DNA of 64,000 nt from NCBI RefSeq assembly GCF_007004725.1, contig NZ_ML660167.1, forward strand, positions 62,001-126,000, read 5' to 3'. Below the pieces are notes generated by a model. That model was not told where the DNA came from, did no database searches, and was given only the letters and a program-made list of their open reading frames with translations. The first letter of the stretch is position 1. The number at the start of each line of letters is the position of its first letter. Below, one piece after another: positions 7,273 through 15,759 of this stretch. Made by a program: the position numbers and the translations under genes. This DNA is from Aliikangiella coralliicola (GTDB taxonomy: Bacteria > Pseudomonadota > Gammaproteobacteria > Enterobacterales > Kangiellaceae).

Positions 7273-9471
7273 CTAGCGAGTTACAGGGAAACCTCGAGCT
7301 CTCATTAGTGCTTCCACGCTGGCATCTTTGCCTCTGAACGCTCGGTAGGCGTCAGCAGGATCAACGGCATTTCTAACGCTAAACAAGTGCTCTACAAGTT
7401 TGGCTGCCAAAGCCTTGTCATAAAAGCCGCCTGGTGCCTCCGCAAAAGCTTCTGCAGCATCTGCTGTAAGAACCTCTGCCCACATATAACCGTAGTATCC
7501 GGCGGAGTAGCCTTCTCCAGAGAATATGTGACCGAAGTGAGGTGTACGATGACGCATAACAATCTCTTCCGGCATATTGAGTGCCGCCAAGGTTTCTCGT
7601 TCAAATTTATCGGCATCAATATCTTTCGGATCAGAAGTATGAAGTTTCATATCGACTAATGCAGAAGCAAGATATTCTGTTGTTTTGAAGCCTTCGTTGA
7701 ATGTTGCTGCTTTCTTAATTTTGTTGATTAGTTCAGCCGGCATCGGCTCACCTGTTTTGTGATGAACCAGGAATTGGCTGATAACTTCATCGGTCGCCAA
7801 CCAGTTTTCTAGTAGTTGTGATTGAAATTCGGTGTAGTCTCGAACACCGCCATTCAATGTTGGGTAAGCAACATTAGAGGATAAGGCATGTAGCGCATGG
7901 CCGAATTCGTGGAAGAAAGTTTCAGCGTCATCCCATGAAACTAATACTGGCTCTCCCGGGCTTGGCTTAATAAAGTTTGAATTATTTGACGCTAATACGT
8001 TTTGTTTACCGTCAAATGTCGTGTGGCTGCGATAACTGGTGGCCCAGGCACCAGAGCGTTTGCCTTTACGTGAAAATGGGTCAAGATACCACAATCCAAC
8101 ATGCTCGCCAGAACCTAGTTTGGTTACTTCCCAGACCTTAACATCAGGATGAAATACTGGAACAGAACCCTCTTTAACAGGGGTGAACTTGAAGTTAAAA
8201 AGTCGGCCCGCGACGTAAAACATGGCTTCGCGAAGTTTATCTAATTGCAGATATTGTTTTACTTCATCTGAGTCTAATGCGTATTTGGCTTTACGAACTT
8301 TTTCAGCATAGTGACGATAATCCCAAGGTTTAATTGCGTCAATTTGTCCACTTTTAGCTGCAAGGGTCTGCATGTCTGCAACTTCCTGTTTAACTCTTGC
8401 AATAGCAGCGGGCCAAACCGCTTCCATCAGCTTAATCGCATTTTCTGGCTTTTTGGCCATACGATCTTCTAGTCGCCATGAAGCGTAGTTGGGATAACCG
8501 AGCAAATTAACTCTTTCATGACGAAGCTTCAGTATTTCCGCGATAATGGCATTATTGTCGTGATTATCACCATTGTCACCGCGGTTGTAATAGGTCGACC
8601 AGACCTTTTTGCGCAATTCTCTTTCAGTTGAATAGGTTAAAAATGGGTCCATTGATGAACGGGTGTTTGTGATGGCATATTTCCCGTCTTGCTCTCGTTC
8701 GTTAGCGGCAGCAGCTGCGGCTTTAACTATGGATTCTGGTAGCCCGCCAATTTGTTCTTTGTTGAGGTAGAGCACATAGTTCTCTTCGTCAGCGAGAATG
8801 TTATTGGCAAATTTGGTATGCAGCTCTGCTAATTTCTGATTGATTTCTGCATAGCGTTTCTTAGCATCGCCCTTGAGTGTTGCGCCGTTTCGTGCGAAAC
8901 CATTATAAGTCAGGTTAACCAGCCTTTGTTGATCTGGCCGCAATTGCTTCATTTCGTCGCTTTTATAGACGGTTTCTACGCGTAGAAAGAGCTTTTCATT
9001 TTGATTGATTTTCGAAAAGAATGCGGAGATTTTTGGCGCCATTTCAGCCTGTATTTCACGAAATTCTGGTGTAGAGGTGTTACTGCTCCAAATACCCCAG
9101 TAGGTGAAAATTCGGTTTAAGGACTTACCTGCGCGCTCCATTTCTACAATGGTATTTTCAAATGTGGCTGGTTCGGAATTGTTAGCAATAGATTCGATTT
9201 CTTTGAGGTTACTTGCCATTGCTTCTTTCAGTGCAGGCTTGAGGTCTTTCAATTTGACTTTATCAAATGCAGGGACGCCTTGATATGGACCTGCCCATTC
9301 TGCCAGTAGCAGGTTTTGAGTTTGCTGGCTTGGTTTGGCAGAAGTGCTCTCAACTTTTGCTTTTTCCTGGGGTTTTGTCTGTTCTTGCGTGCTAGTGTTG
9401 CTCGACTGGTCACTGCATCCGAATATCGCGCCGGATATTAGTGTGGCGATTATCAACTTATTTGGTTTCAT
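7273..9471 (-). CDS. M3-family zinc metallopeptidase, predicted lipoprotein (peptidyl-dipeptidase Dcp-like)
   Basis: 732 residues. The N-terminus LIIATLISGAIFGC has a lipobox with the lipidated Cys at position 19, then a Ser/Thr/Gln-rich linker. This predicts a lipid-anchored envelope enzyme rather than the cytoplasmic form of Dcp/OpdA. The catalytic zinc site HEFGH is at residues 521-525, with the downstream acidic ligand region ESQLLENW-type block (FQSQLLENWLATDE). The length and C-terminal block (GEGYSAGYYGYMWAEVLTAD) match the Dcp branch of M3, which removes C-terminal dipeptides from short peptides. It is monocistronic and ends at a strong terminator. Confidence 0.93.
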   Translation of the reverse strand: MKPNKLIIATLISGAIFGCSDQSSNTSTQEQTKPQEKAKVESTSAKPSQQTQNLLLAEWAGPYQGVPAFDKVKLKDLKPALKEAMASNLKEIESIANNSEPATFENTIVEMERAGKSLNRIFTYWGIWSSNTSTPEFREIQAEMAPKISAFFSKINQNEKLFLRVETVYKSDEMKQLRPDQQRLVNLTYNGFARNGATLKGDAKKRYAEINQKLAELHTKFANNILADEENYVLYLNKEQIGGLPESIVKAAAAAANEREQDGKYAITNTRSSMDPFLTYSTERELRKKVWSTYYNRGDNGDNHDNNAIIAEILKLRHERVNLLGYPNYASWRLEDRMAKKPENAIKLMEAVWPAAIARVKQEVADMQTLAAKSGQIDAIKPWDYRHYAEKVRKAKYALDSDEVKQYLQLDKLREAMFYVAGRLFNFKFTPVKEGSVPVFHPDVKVWEVTKLGSGEHVGLWYLDPFSRKGKRSGAWATSYRSHTTFDGKQNVLASNNSNFIKPSPGEPVLVSWDDAETFFHEFGHALHALSSNVAYPTLNGGVRDYTEFQSQLLENWLATDEVISQFLVHHKTGEPMPAELINKIKKAATFNEGFKTTEYLASALVDMKLHTSDPKDIDADKFERETLAALNMPEEIVMRHRTPHFGHIFSGEGYSAGYYGYMWAEVLTADAAEAFAEAPGGFYDKALAAKLVEHLFSVRNAVDPADAYRAFRGKDASVEALMRARGFPVTR

Positions 9472-9813
9472 AAAGGGCGATCTCCTAAAGGAATTTTATT
9501 GTTTTTTGACTGGTTGTTTTCAATTATTCTTATTATATGGTTTTGTTTTTGTAGATTTTGGCTGTTACTTTTTTCTGTAACAATATGATTTTAAAGAAAT
9601 ATTTAGTTGCAGTGCGAAGTCTCGTTTTCTGCTTATTTCTATTATGACCGAAGTACGATACACACAGCTGTATTAGAAAACTAGCCTAAAAATGTAAAAA
9701 TCCATTATTACATGGCTTTCTCAAAATTATATTTGGAAAAGTGTTTGATTGTTGCGCGGCTAGAAGCCGTTGAATTGGAAAATTTATGGTGTGAGAAAAT
9801 TCAGAATTTCGGG
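9472..9813. other. 342-base AT-rich gap without a recognisable gene
   Basis: It holds the promoter region of the M3 peptidase gene and the 3' side of the ArsR gene, both on the minus strand. The plus strand near 9500-9590 is very T-rich and gives only short hydrophobic frames. A 5-bp hairpin (9757-9769, CGGCT/AGCCG) has no T-run. Nothing else is supported. Confidence 0.5.
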
Positions 9814-10140
9814 TTAGGCACAATAATATTCATGTAGTGTGCTAATAATGTTTTTGGCAACGCCTTCTTTTAGCGAGTAATAAATTGTTTGTGATTCCCG
9901 TCGAGTGTGAACCAGCTGATCAGAACGCAGCTTTGCGAGGTGCTGGGAGAGGGCAGATTGAGATAAATCGATCATCTCGTTTAGCTGACTAACCGATAGT
10001 TCGCCTTCTGATAAAATGCACAAAATCATTAGCCGATTAACATTAGCCAGGGCTTTCAGTTGCCGAGTAGCAGCGCCAGCGTGCATTCTGAGTTCATCAG
10101 GTAGACATTCGCTACAACTGAGTTCTGCTTGATTCATCAC
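9814..10140 (-). CDS. ArsR/SmtB-family regulator with persulfide-sensor cysteines (SqrR/BigR/YgaV type)
   Basis: 108 residues with a winged helix-turn-helix (QLNEMIDLSQSALSQHLAKLRSDQLV, then the wing TRRESQTIYYSL). Counted from the GTG start, cysteines fall at 9, 12, 41 and 107. Cys41 (NRLMILCIL) and Cys107 (the YYCA C-terminus) correspond to the dithiol pair of SqrR and BigR, whose disulfide or tetrasulfide formation by persulfides releases DNA; SqrR also has Cys9. The classical metal motif CVCDL of ArsR/SmtB is absent. An ATG one codon downstream is an alternative start and would shift the numbering by one. No sulfide-oxidation gene is adjacent, so its targets are unknown. Confidence 0.88.
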   Translation of the reverse strand: MMNQAELSCSECLPDELRMHAGAATRQLKALANVNRLMILCILSEGELSVSQLNEMIDLSQSALSQHLAKLRSDQLVHTRRESQTIYYSLKEGVAKNIISTLHEYYCA

Positions 10141-10337
10141 TGTACTCGCACATTTAATATCAGATAGCGCTAATGTAATGGAATCAACTTGGGGTGTCTA
10201 TAGATCAGGGGCGACGAAATAGTTCTACCAAAATAACCAAAGAGAATGACGATAGCGGCAAGAGTCGATTTTCTTATAATAAAAACCTAACTAAAAAGGG
10301 ATTAAAGGTGCTATTATCTTATATGCAGCTGGTAAAT

Positions 10338-10553
10338 CTATGCTGGGACTAGGGCTGGAGAATCAGAAAATTTCGGAATGTACTTTCGGACTTCGCTGTT
10401 TTCTTTCAGTATTTCTTTGGCTGTGGGCACACAACGTCCGCAACAGTTTCCTACGCCCAGATGTTTTGTGATTGCACTCATACTGGTGTGGCCATTTTGT
10501 TGCGCTTCGATAATTTGACTGTCAGTTACAGCGTTACAAATACAGACGTACAT
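10338..10553 (-). CDS. bfd: Bacterioferritin-associated ferredoxin
   Basis: 71 residues of the BFD-like [2Fe-2S] fold. Ligand cysteines are at 4, 6, 38 and 41 (MYVCIC and NCCGRC), the positions known in E. coli Bfd. Bfd donates electrons to the bacterioferritin core through its haem and so mobilises stored iron in the cytoplasm. It is transcribed divergently from the two bacterioferritin genes at 10708 and 11218, with a Fur-box-like sequence between them. The C-terminal 15 residues past the ferredoxin fold are proline-rich and unremarkable. Confidence 0.95.
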   Translation of the reverse strand: MYVCICNAVTDSQIIEAQQNGHTSMSAITKHLGVGNCCGRCVPTAKEILKENSEVRKYIPKFSDSPALVPA

Positions 10554-10580
10554 GGGTTTACCTCAACTAAATCTGCGAAT

Positions 10581-10599
10581 AATTATAGGAATCATTCTC
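10581..10599. promoter_or_regulatory. Fur-box-like site between bfd and the bfr genes
   Basis: AATTATAGGAATCATTCTC matches the 19-base Fur consensus at about 13 positions; the right half (AATCATTCTC) matches nine of ten. It lies about 28 bases before the bfd start. Iron repression of bfd by Fur is well established in enterobacteria; whether this site also affects the divergent bfr genes is open. Confidence 0.55.
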
Positions 10600-10707
10600 A
10601 TTAGTGTCAAGAGAAAATATGAATATTAATTAGTTGGATTCCAATTGAAACAACAGTCAGGGTATTACTTTTAACTACTTTAACCGAAATAAGCTAGGAG
10701 AGGGATT

Positions 10708-11172
10708 GTGAAAGGCGATAAACAAATCATTGCTCAACTCAATGATGTATTGAAATATCTGCTGACAGGAATCAATCAGTATTTTCTGCATTCAAGAATG
10801 TGCGAAAACTGGGGAATGGATCACTTGAAAAAGAAAGATTATGACTATTCGATTTATCTGATGAAGGCGTCTGATAAGTTGATCAAGCGTATTCTATTCC
10901 TTGAAGGGCTAGCTAATTTGCAAGACCTGGGCAAACTATACATCGGTGAAGATGTGCCTCAGATTCTCGCTGGAAATTTGAAATTTGATAGTGAGTTACG
11001 TGAAGCTTTGGTAAAGACAATTGCTTCATGTGAAAAAGCTGATGATTTTATCAGCCGTGAGTGCCTCGAATCCATTCTTGAAGAATGCGAGGAACAAATT
11101 GACTGGTTAGAAGCCCAGCAATATCTGATTGACAACGCAGGATTGAAAAATTACCTCCAATCGGCGGTATGA
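10708..11172 (+). CDS. Bacterioferritin subunit, haem-ligand type lacking the ferroxidase centre
   Basis: 154 residues, clearly bacterioferritin (MKGDKQIIAQLND at the start, GLKNYLQS near the end). With standard numbering, none of the six di-iron ligands is present: Glu18 is Leu, Glu51 is Leu, His54 is Ala, Glu94 is Asp, Glu127 is Cys and His130 is Gln. The haem-coordinating Met52 is retained (YLMKAS). This subunit should therefore contribute haem sites and cage structure but not iron oxidation. The next gene shows the opposite pattern. Two-subunit bacterioferritins of this kind are known in Neisseria, Pseudomonas and Magnetospirillum. GTG start with GGAGAGGG upstream. Confidence 0.93.
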   Translation: MKGDKQIIAQLNDVLKYLLTGINQYFLHSRMCENWGMDHLKKKDYDYSIYLMKASDKLIKRILFLEGLANLQDLGKLYIGEDVPQILAGNLKFDSELREALVKTIASCEKADDFISRECLESILEECEEQIDWLEAQQYLIDNAGLKNYLQSAV

Positions 11173-11217
11173 AGTATTTTTAATAATGTTAATTAACGAA
11201 GTACTAAGGATTAATAA

Positions 11218-11685
11218 ATGCAAGGTAATCAAAAGGTTATAGAGCAATTACAGAAACTACTTGAATCAGAGTTAAGTGCATTTGATCAGTATTTTATCCA
11301 TGCAAGAATGTATGGCGATTGGGATCTTTCTAAGTTAGAAGAAAGAATTTCCCATGAAGCAGAGGAAGAGAGAGAACACGCTCAACTTCTGATTGACCGA
11401 ATGCTGTTTCTTGAAGCGAAACCTGACTTATCAAAAAGAACGGGCTTAAATATTGGTTCAACAGTACCAGAAATGCTGAAAAGCGATCTGGATTATGAAC
11501 TCAAAGTTGCTGAAATGCTACGTGATGCGATTAACGTGTGCGAGCAAGAACAAGACTACCAGTCTCGGCAAATATTATTGAAGTTACTGGCTGATACTGA
11601 AGAGGATCATATGTATTGGTTAGAACAACAACTGGGCTTAATTGATAAAATGGGTTTGGAAAACTACATCCAAAGCCAAATGTAG
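11218..11685 (+). CDS. bfr: Bacterioferritin subunit, ferroxidase-active type lacking the haem methionine
   Basis: 155 residues. Ferroxidase ligands Glu18, Glu51, His54 and Glu94 are present, and the last pair lies in TEEDH (one-residue insertion relative to the haem-type subunit). The haem ligand position 52 is Arg instead of Met. The protein should oxidise Fe(II) and nucleate the mineral core but not bind bridging haem by itself. It lies 45 bases after the haem-type subunit gene on the same strand, and they are presumably co-transcribed and assemble into one 24-mer. Bfd, encoded divergently, would dock at the haem sites provided by the partner. Confidence 0.93.
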   Translation: MQGNQKVIEQLQKLLESELSAFDQYFIHARMYGDWDLSKLEERISHEAEEEREHAQLLIDRMLFLEAKPDLSKRTGLNIGSTVPEMLKSDLDYELKVAEMLRDAINVCEQEQDYQSRQILLKLLADTEEDHMYWLEQQLGLIDKMGLENYIQSQM

Positions 11686-11756
11686 TTGGTGAGTTCAATC
11701 TTTGAGTTGCTCTAAATAAATCGTTCTAAAGCAGGTTAGTGGAAATGATTGTTATA

Positions 11757-11784
11757 CAGGCTGATTTTTCTATCAGCCTGCTTT
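11757..11784. terminator. Shared hairpin terminator between bfr and the DUF2062 gene
   Basis: Stem CAGGCTGAT / ATCAGCCTG with a 6-base T-rich loop, followed on the plus strand by CTTTATT. It overlaps the stop codon of the convergent DUF2062 gene. The T-tract is modest, so efficiency is uncertain. Confidence 0.6.
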
Positions 11785-12300
11785 ATTACGAGCTTCTCTT
11801 TTCTTAATTCTCTCTTGCCAGGCGCTTAAAATATGGATTCGCCAGAATAAACGTAATCCCATATAACCTAGTCCAGCAGCGACCACACCACAAAGGAAGC
11901 AGCCCCATAAAAAAGGCCCCCAGAAGTCGTTAGCGGCTAACCAATCCCAACTGAGTTCAAATTCTGTACCATCGGTTTCTTGGCCCAATGTCCATAGACC
12001 AACCAGGTAAGCAAAACCAAATATGAAAGGCATTGTTATTGGGTTGGTGACCCAGACTAAAGCGACTGAAATGGCAATATTAGCGCGAAACATTATCGCA
12101 CCACCTGCCGCTAAAACCATTTGGAAAGGAACCGGTATAAACGCACAGAAAAGGCCGACCAGGAAAGCATGGCTCACCGAAAAACGGGTCAGATGCCATA
12201 ACTGAGGATCATGGATAAACTTTCCGAATACTCTCAGAAATTTGTTGTCCTTGATCGCATCAGGATCAGGCAGATAGCGTTTTATCAGTTTTCTTGGCAT
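11773..12300 (-). CDS. DUF2062 membrane protein
   Basis: The ATG at 12300 gives 175 residues beginning MPRKLIKRYLPDP, the usual start of this family; an upstream TTG adds only five residues. The DUF2062 signature is plain: FSVSHAFLVGLFCAFIPVPFQMVLAA and VWVTNPITMPFIFGFAYLVG. It has three or four predicted membrane helices, the last near 130-150, and a basic C-terminal tail. The role is unknown; the family is a small inner-membrane protein sometimes placed beside cell-envelope genes. In Pseudomonas it also precedes comEC divergently, so the position is conserved. Confidence 0.88.
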   Translation of the reverse strand: MPRKLIKRYLPDPDAIKDNKFLRVFGKFIHDPQLWHLTRFSVSHAFLVGLFCAFIPVPFQMVLAAGGAIMFRANIAISVALVWVTNPITMPFIFGFAYLVGLWTLGQETDGTEFELSWDWLAANDFWGPFLWGCFLCGVVAAGLGYMGLRLFWRIHILSAWQERIKKREARNKAG

Positions 12301-12481
12301 ACTAGCGAACAGCAAAAGGCAGCGAAAAATTGTGGCTCATTGTATCCGTAAGTTGACGGAAATGTAAGTCACAGCGTATTGATTAATAATAGTGACATTA
12401 TTAACTTTTGTAGAAAGATCGGTTTCACTACCAGTCATAGTCAGCCGAATAAAAATTGGATAAAGTTGAAAAGGATATTCA

Positions 12482-14905
12482 TTGAGCATCAAGGCATTTG
12501 CTTTTTTATCAGGGATGATGAGTTTATTAATTATAACTAAGTCGTCACAGGCAATCTGGGCTTTGGTTATTGCCCTCATTGTTTACTTGTTGACCTATTT
12601 TTCTCAAGCTAAACAAACATTGACCAGAATGTTTCTAGCGGGTCTCTGCTGGAGCTGCGTCAATATCATAGTGTGGTCCTGCTATTCCGGTACAACCGTT
12701 TCCGAACCTGTTCGCGCCAATATTGATGGCCACATTTGCAGCATTCCGGGCTTTAGTCACGATTCTTACCGTTTTGATTTTTGTATTCATTCCATTGACC
12801 AGAAGAGGCTCAGTTTCGGACAACGAAATCGATTTAAATTGACCTGGGGAAAATATGTCACGCCACCGGAAATTGCTCTAAAAGCTGGTCAGCGCTGGCG
12901 ATTTGCAGTTAAGTTACGACCACCACACGGCCGTGTGAACCCTGCTGGATTTGACTCTGAACAATGGATGTTATCGGAAGGTTATGGCGGAAATGGCTAT
13001 ATCAAAAGTGCAATATTGATGGAGCATGAGTTGACGCTGTCCTCCACCTACCACTACTTAAGACAAAAAGTTTTTGATTATTTAAGTGCTCATCTGGCGG
13101 ACGTTCCAAATAAAGGATTGATATTAGCGATCACTATGGGAGAGCGTGACCAAGTTAAAACGGACCAATGGCAACTTTTTAAAAATACCGGTACTTCCCA
13201 TCTTTTAGCGATATCGGGTTTACATATTGGCATCGCTGCGCTCTGGTCCTATTGGATTATTTTGTTTTTATGGCGGTTGAGTCACCGACTTTGTTTAACG
13301 GTGTCTGCGCAAAAAGCCGCTCAAATTGGGTCATTGATTGGTGCGTTTATGTTGCTGTTGCTGAGCGGTTTGGGATTACCGGCACAGCGAGCTTTTATCA
13401 TGTTATTCATCTTTTTGATAAGTCGTTGGAGCGGTCGAAATTATCGGCTTGCCAGCGTGTTATCAATCGCATTGTTAGTGATCTTGATAATCTATCCCTT
13501 TGCTTTATTATCAGCCAGTTTCTGGCTCTCATTTTTTGCCATATTCATTATTAGTTGTGTCATCAACCGCGAAGTCAGCGAAGGCCGCCGAGTAACTGAA
13601 TGGCTGAAAGTTAACTGGTATCTGTATTTAGCGTTAATTCCCATCACTTTGTTATTCTTCAATCTGCTTAGCCCTGTTTCCATCATCGCTAATTTATTAT
13701 TGATCCCGCTGACTAGCTTTGTATTAACCCCTATTGCCTATGTTGCTTCGCTGGTTAGCATTGTAAACAGTTATTTAGCATCGCAACTATTTCAATTCGC
13801 TTCACTAGTTATCGATTTGACTCGGTGGTTACAGACACTATTAACATCGTTTGATTGGACCCACTTCACTTTATCTTTGCATTACTTTTCGATATTTCTG
13901 CTTTTGTTGATGGTCATGATTTTATTGGTGCCACGCAAGTTGGTATCTAAAGCAGTTTTGCTGCCCCTTGGTTTACTATTTTCCTTTTCACTATTAGTTT
14001 CGGAAAAAGAAAATAGCTTTGAGATGATTGTGTTTGATATTGGGCAGGGACTAGCTATTTATGTACAAACTCCCGAAGGAAACCTGTTGTATGATACGGG
14101 TTGGGGGAAGCAACAGTACGCGATTGCCGGCTCGGTGCTTTTACCCTTTTTTGAAGCCAGGGGGATCAAACGGTTAGATAAAGTGGTCATTAGTCATGGC
14201 GATGCAGACCATGCCGGTGGATTGAAAGTCGTTCAACAATCACTCCAAATTGATGAGTTGATTGCCGGAGAAGTTTTAGTAGCTGCACAATCACAGAATT
14301 GTCACTCGTACACTGACTGGCGTTGGGGAAACGTCCATTTCAAGTTTTTGTCTGCTGAATTATCAGGTGATGCTTTACCAGATGATAGTCTACCAAGTAA
14401 TAATCTATCAGATAATCAGCGGTTAACGAGACACAGCTTATCTGGAAATAATTCTTCTTGTGTTCTGTCAATTGAAGTGACCCAAAGCAATTATGATGCA
14501 CCGACAGAAAGTCAGACGCCGCTCACAAAGGCTGGTCCAGTTGAAAAAGAAAAATATAAAATATTGTTAACCGGCGATATTGAAAAACGCGTGGAGAAAA
14601 AATTACTAGCCAAAGGAATAGGCAAGTATGATGTCGTGATTGCGCCACACCATGGCAGTAAGACAAGTTCTACCAGCGAGTTTGTGGAACGTCTGAATCC
14701 CAGACATGTGATTTTCTCGACTGGCTATGATAATCAATGGAAATTTCCAAGAAAGTCAGTAGTACAGCGTTACTTAAAACAGGAAAGTCAAATTTGGGTA
14801 ACCCATCAGCAAGGTGCGATTACTCTTAAAATCGCTCCAGAAACCGGGGCGATATTATCCTCGGAGCGAGAAACTCAACCACATTTCTGGACAAGCCAGT
14901 ACTAG
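12482..14905 (+). CDS. comEC: ComEC/Rec2-family DNA translocation channel
   Basis: 807 residues from a TTG with AAGGA six bases upstream. N-terminal membrane helices are followed by an extracytoplasmic OB-like segment (FKLTWGKYVTPPEIALKAGQRW). The Competence domain contains the family signature HLLAISGLHIGI near residue 245, then about ten membrane helices. The C-terminal metallo-beta-lactamase-like domain has VISHGDADHAGG, LLTGDIE and APHHGSK. ComEC forms the inner-membrane pore for single-stranded DNA in natural transformation, and the nuclease-like domain may degrade the other strand. A Ser/Asn/Asp-rich insertion sits near residue 630. It begins the comEC-exbB-exbD-msbA-lpxK block found in other gammaproteobacteria. 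Confidence 0.94.
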   Translation: MSIKAFAFLSGMMSLLIITKSSQAIWALVIALIVYLLTYFSQAKQTLTRMFLAGLCWSCVNIIVWSCYSGTTVSEPVRANIDGHICSIPGFSHDSYRFDFCIHSIDQKRLSFGQRNRFKLTWGKYVTPPEIALKAGQRWRFAVKLRPPHGRVNPAGFDSEQWMLSEGYGGNGYIKSAILMEHELTLSSTYHYLRQKVFDYLSAHLADVPNKGLILAITMGERDQVKTDQWQLFKNTGTSHLLAISGLHIGIAALWSYWIILFLWRLSHRLCLTVSAQKAAQIGSLIGAFMLLLLSGLGLPAQRAFIMLFIFLISRWSGRNYRLASVLSIALLVILIIYPFALLSASFWLSFFAIFIISCVINREVSEGRRVTEWLKVNWYLYLALIPITLLFFNLLSPVSIIANLLLIPLTSFVLTPIAYVASLVSIVNSYLASQLFQFASLVIDLTRWLQTLLTSFDWTHFTLSLHYFSIFLLLLMVMILLVPRKLVSKAVLLPLGLLFSFSLLVSEKENSFEMIVFDIGQGLAIYVQTPEGNLLYDTGWGKQQYAIAGSVLLPFFEARGIKRLDKVVISHGDADHAGGLKVVQQSLQIDELIAGEVLVAAQSQNCHSYTDWRWGNVHFKFLSAELSGDALPDDSLPSNNLSDNQRLTRHSLSGNNSSCVLSIEVTQSNYDAPTESQTPLTKAGPVEKEKYKILLTGDIEKRVEKKLLAKGIGKYDVVIAPHHGSKTSSTSEFVERLNPRHVIFSTGYDNQWKFPRKSVVQRYLKQESQIWVTHQQGAITLKIAPETGAILSSERETQPHFWTSQY

Positions 14906-15000
14906 AGTCGCAAATAAATCACTGAGAATTAGGGAACAAATTAACAATTTTGCAAGTCACTAACAGCAAGCCTTGATATAATGCTGGGCATCGCTACAAT

Positions 15001-15051
15001 CGGTTAATTAAATCAGACGGTTAAATAAATCAAGTGGTTAACTGATCTGAA
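15001..15051. repeat. Three imperfect 17-base tandem units before exbB
   Basis: Consecutive units CGGTTAATTAAATCAGA, CGGTTAAATAAATCAAG and TGGTTAACTGATCTGAA. They lie between comEC and the exbB start and could contain a promoter or binding sites; the third unit is degenerate. Confidence 0.45.
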
Positions 15052-15134
15052 ATCAGCACATCTAGTGGTTGATTAATCAAAAAAGCTTTTTAACTCATAA
15101 AACGATTATCAAAAAAGTAAGGAAAATAGACTGT

Positions 15135-15755
15135 ATGCTCGAATTACTTAAAGCCGGTGGTTGGCTTATGTTTCCAATTGCGCTTTGTTCCATCGCGGCA
15201 CTCGCTATCTGTGTCGAGAGAGGCTGGAGTTTAAGAAGAACGAGAATTACGCCAAAACATCTGGTTGCTCAAGTTTGGACATGGATAAAAAACAATCAAC
15301 TCGATAAAAATAAATTAAAGCAGCTGAAAGGAAGCTCGCCGCTTGGAGAAATACTGGCTGCTGGTTTGGTTAACCACGTTCATGGCCGGGAAACCATGAA
15401 AGAAAGCATTCAGGAAGCCGGTCGCCATGCCATTTTGTCTTTGGAAAAATACCTTAATACTTTGGGAACCATTGCCCAGGTGACACCATTACTCGGATTA
15501 CTCGGAACCGTTATCGGCATGATTGATGTGTTTACCGTCATTACTATCCAGGGGACCGGCGACGCCAACGCACTTTCCAGAGGCATTTCCGAAGCCTTGA
15601 TAACGACAGCCGCCGGCCTCACTATTGGTATTCCCGCTTTAATCTTCCATCGGCACTATGAAAGACGCGTCGAAGAGTTAGTAACCGCGATGGAACAGGA
15701 GGCGCTGAAAATGGTGGAAGTGCTACATGGCGAACGAGAAACTTTAAAAGGATAA
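15135..15755 (+). CDS. MotA/TolQ/ExbB-family proton channel protein
   Basis: The ATG at 15135 (AAGGA 11 bases upstream) gives 206 residues beginning MLELLKAGGWLMFPIALCSI; the frame extends upstream to a TTG but that adds a non-family segment. There are three membrane helices: near the N-terminus, at about 110-130 (LGTIAQVTPLLGLLGTVIGMI) and at about 155-175 (SEALITTAAGLTIGIPAL). The block TPLLGLLGTVIGM is the ExbB/TolQ signature. With ExbD it forms a proton-motive-force-driven motor in the inner membrane. No TonB gene is adjacent. This exbB-exbD pair just before the LPS genes is conserved in Pseudomonas, where its partner is unclear. Confidence 0.93.
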   Translation: MLELLKAGGWLMFPIALCSIAALAICVERGWSLRRTRITPKHLVAQVWTWIKNNQLDKNKLKQLKGSSPLGEILAAGLVNHVHGRETMKESIQEAGRHAILSLEKYLNTLGTIAQVTPLLGLLGTVIGMIDVFTVITIQGTGDANALSRGISEALITTAAGLTIGIPALIFHRHYERRVEELVTAMEQEALKMVEVLHGERETLKG

Positions 15756-15759
15756 TTGC

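Noticed and set aside
9757-9769. CGGCT/AGCCG hairpin as the ArsR terminator
   Set aside because: The stem is only 5 bp and no T-run follows on the minus strand.
15069-15134. N-terminal extension of the ExbB-like protein to a TTG
   Set aside because: The added residues are not part of the family, and the ATG at 15135 has a ribosome-binding site and a normal ExbB start.
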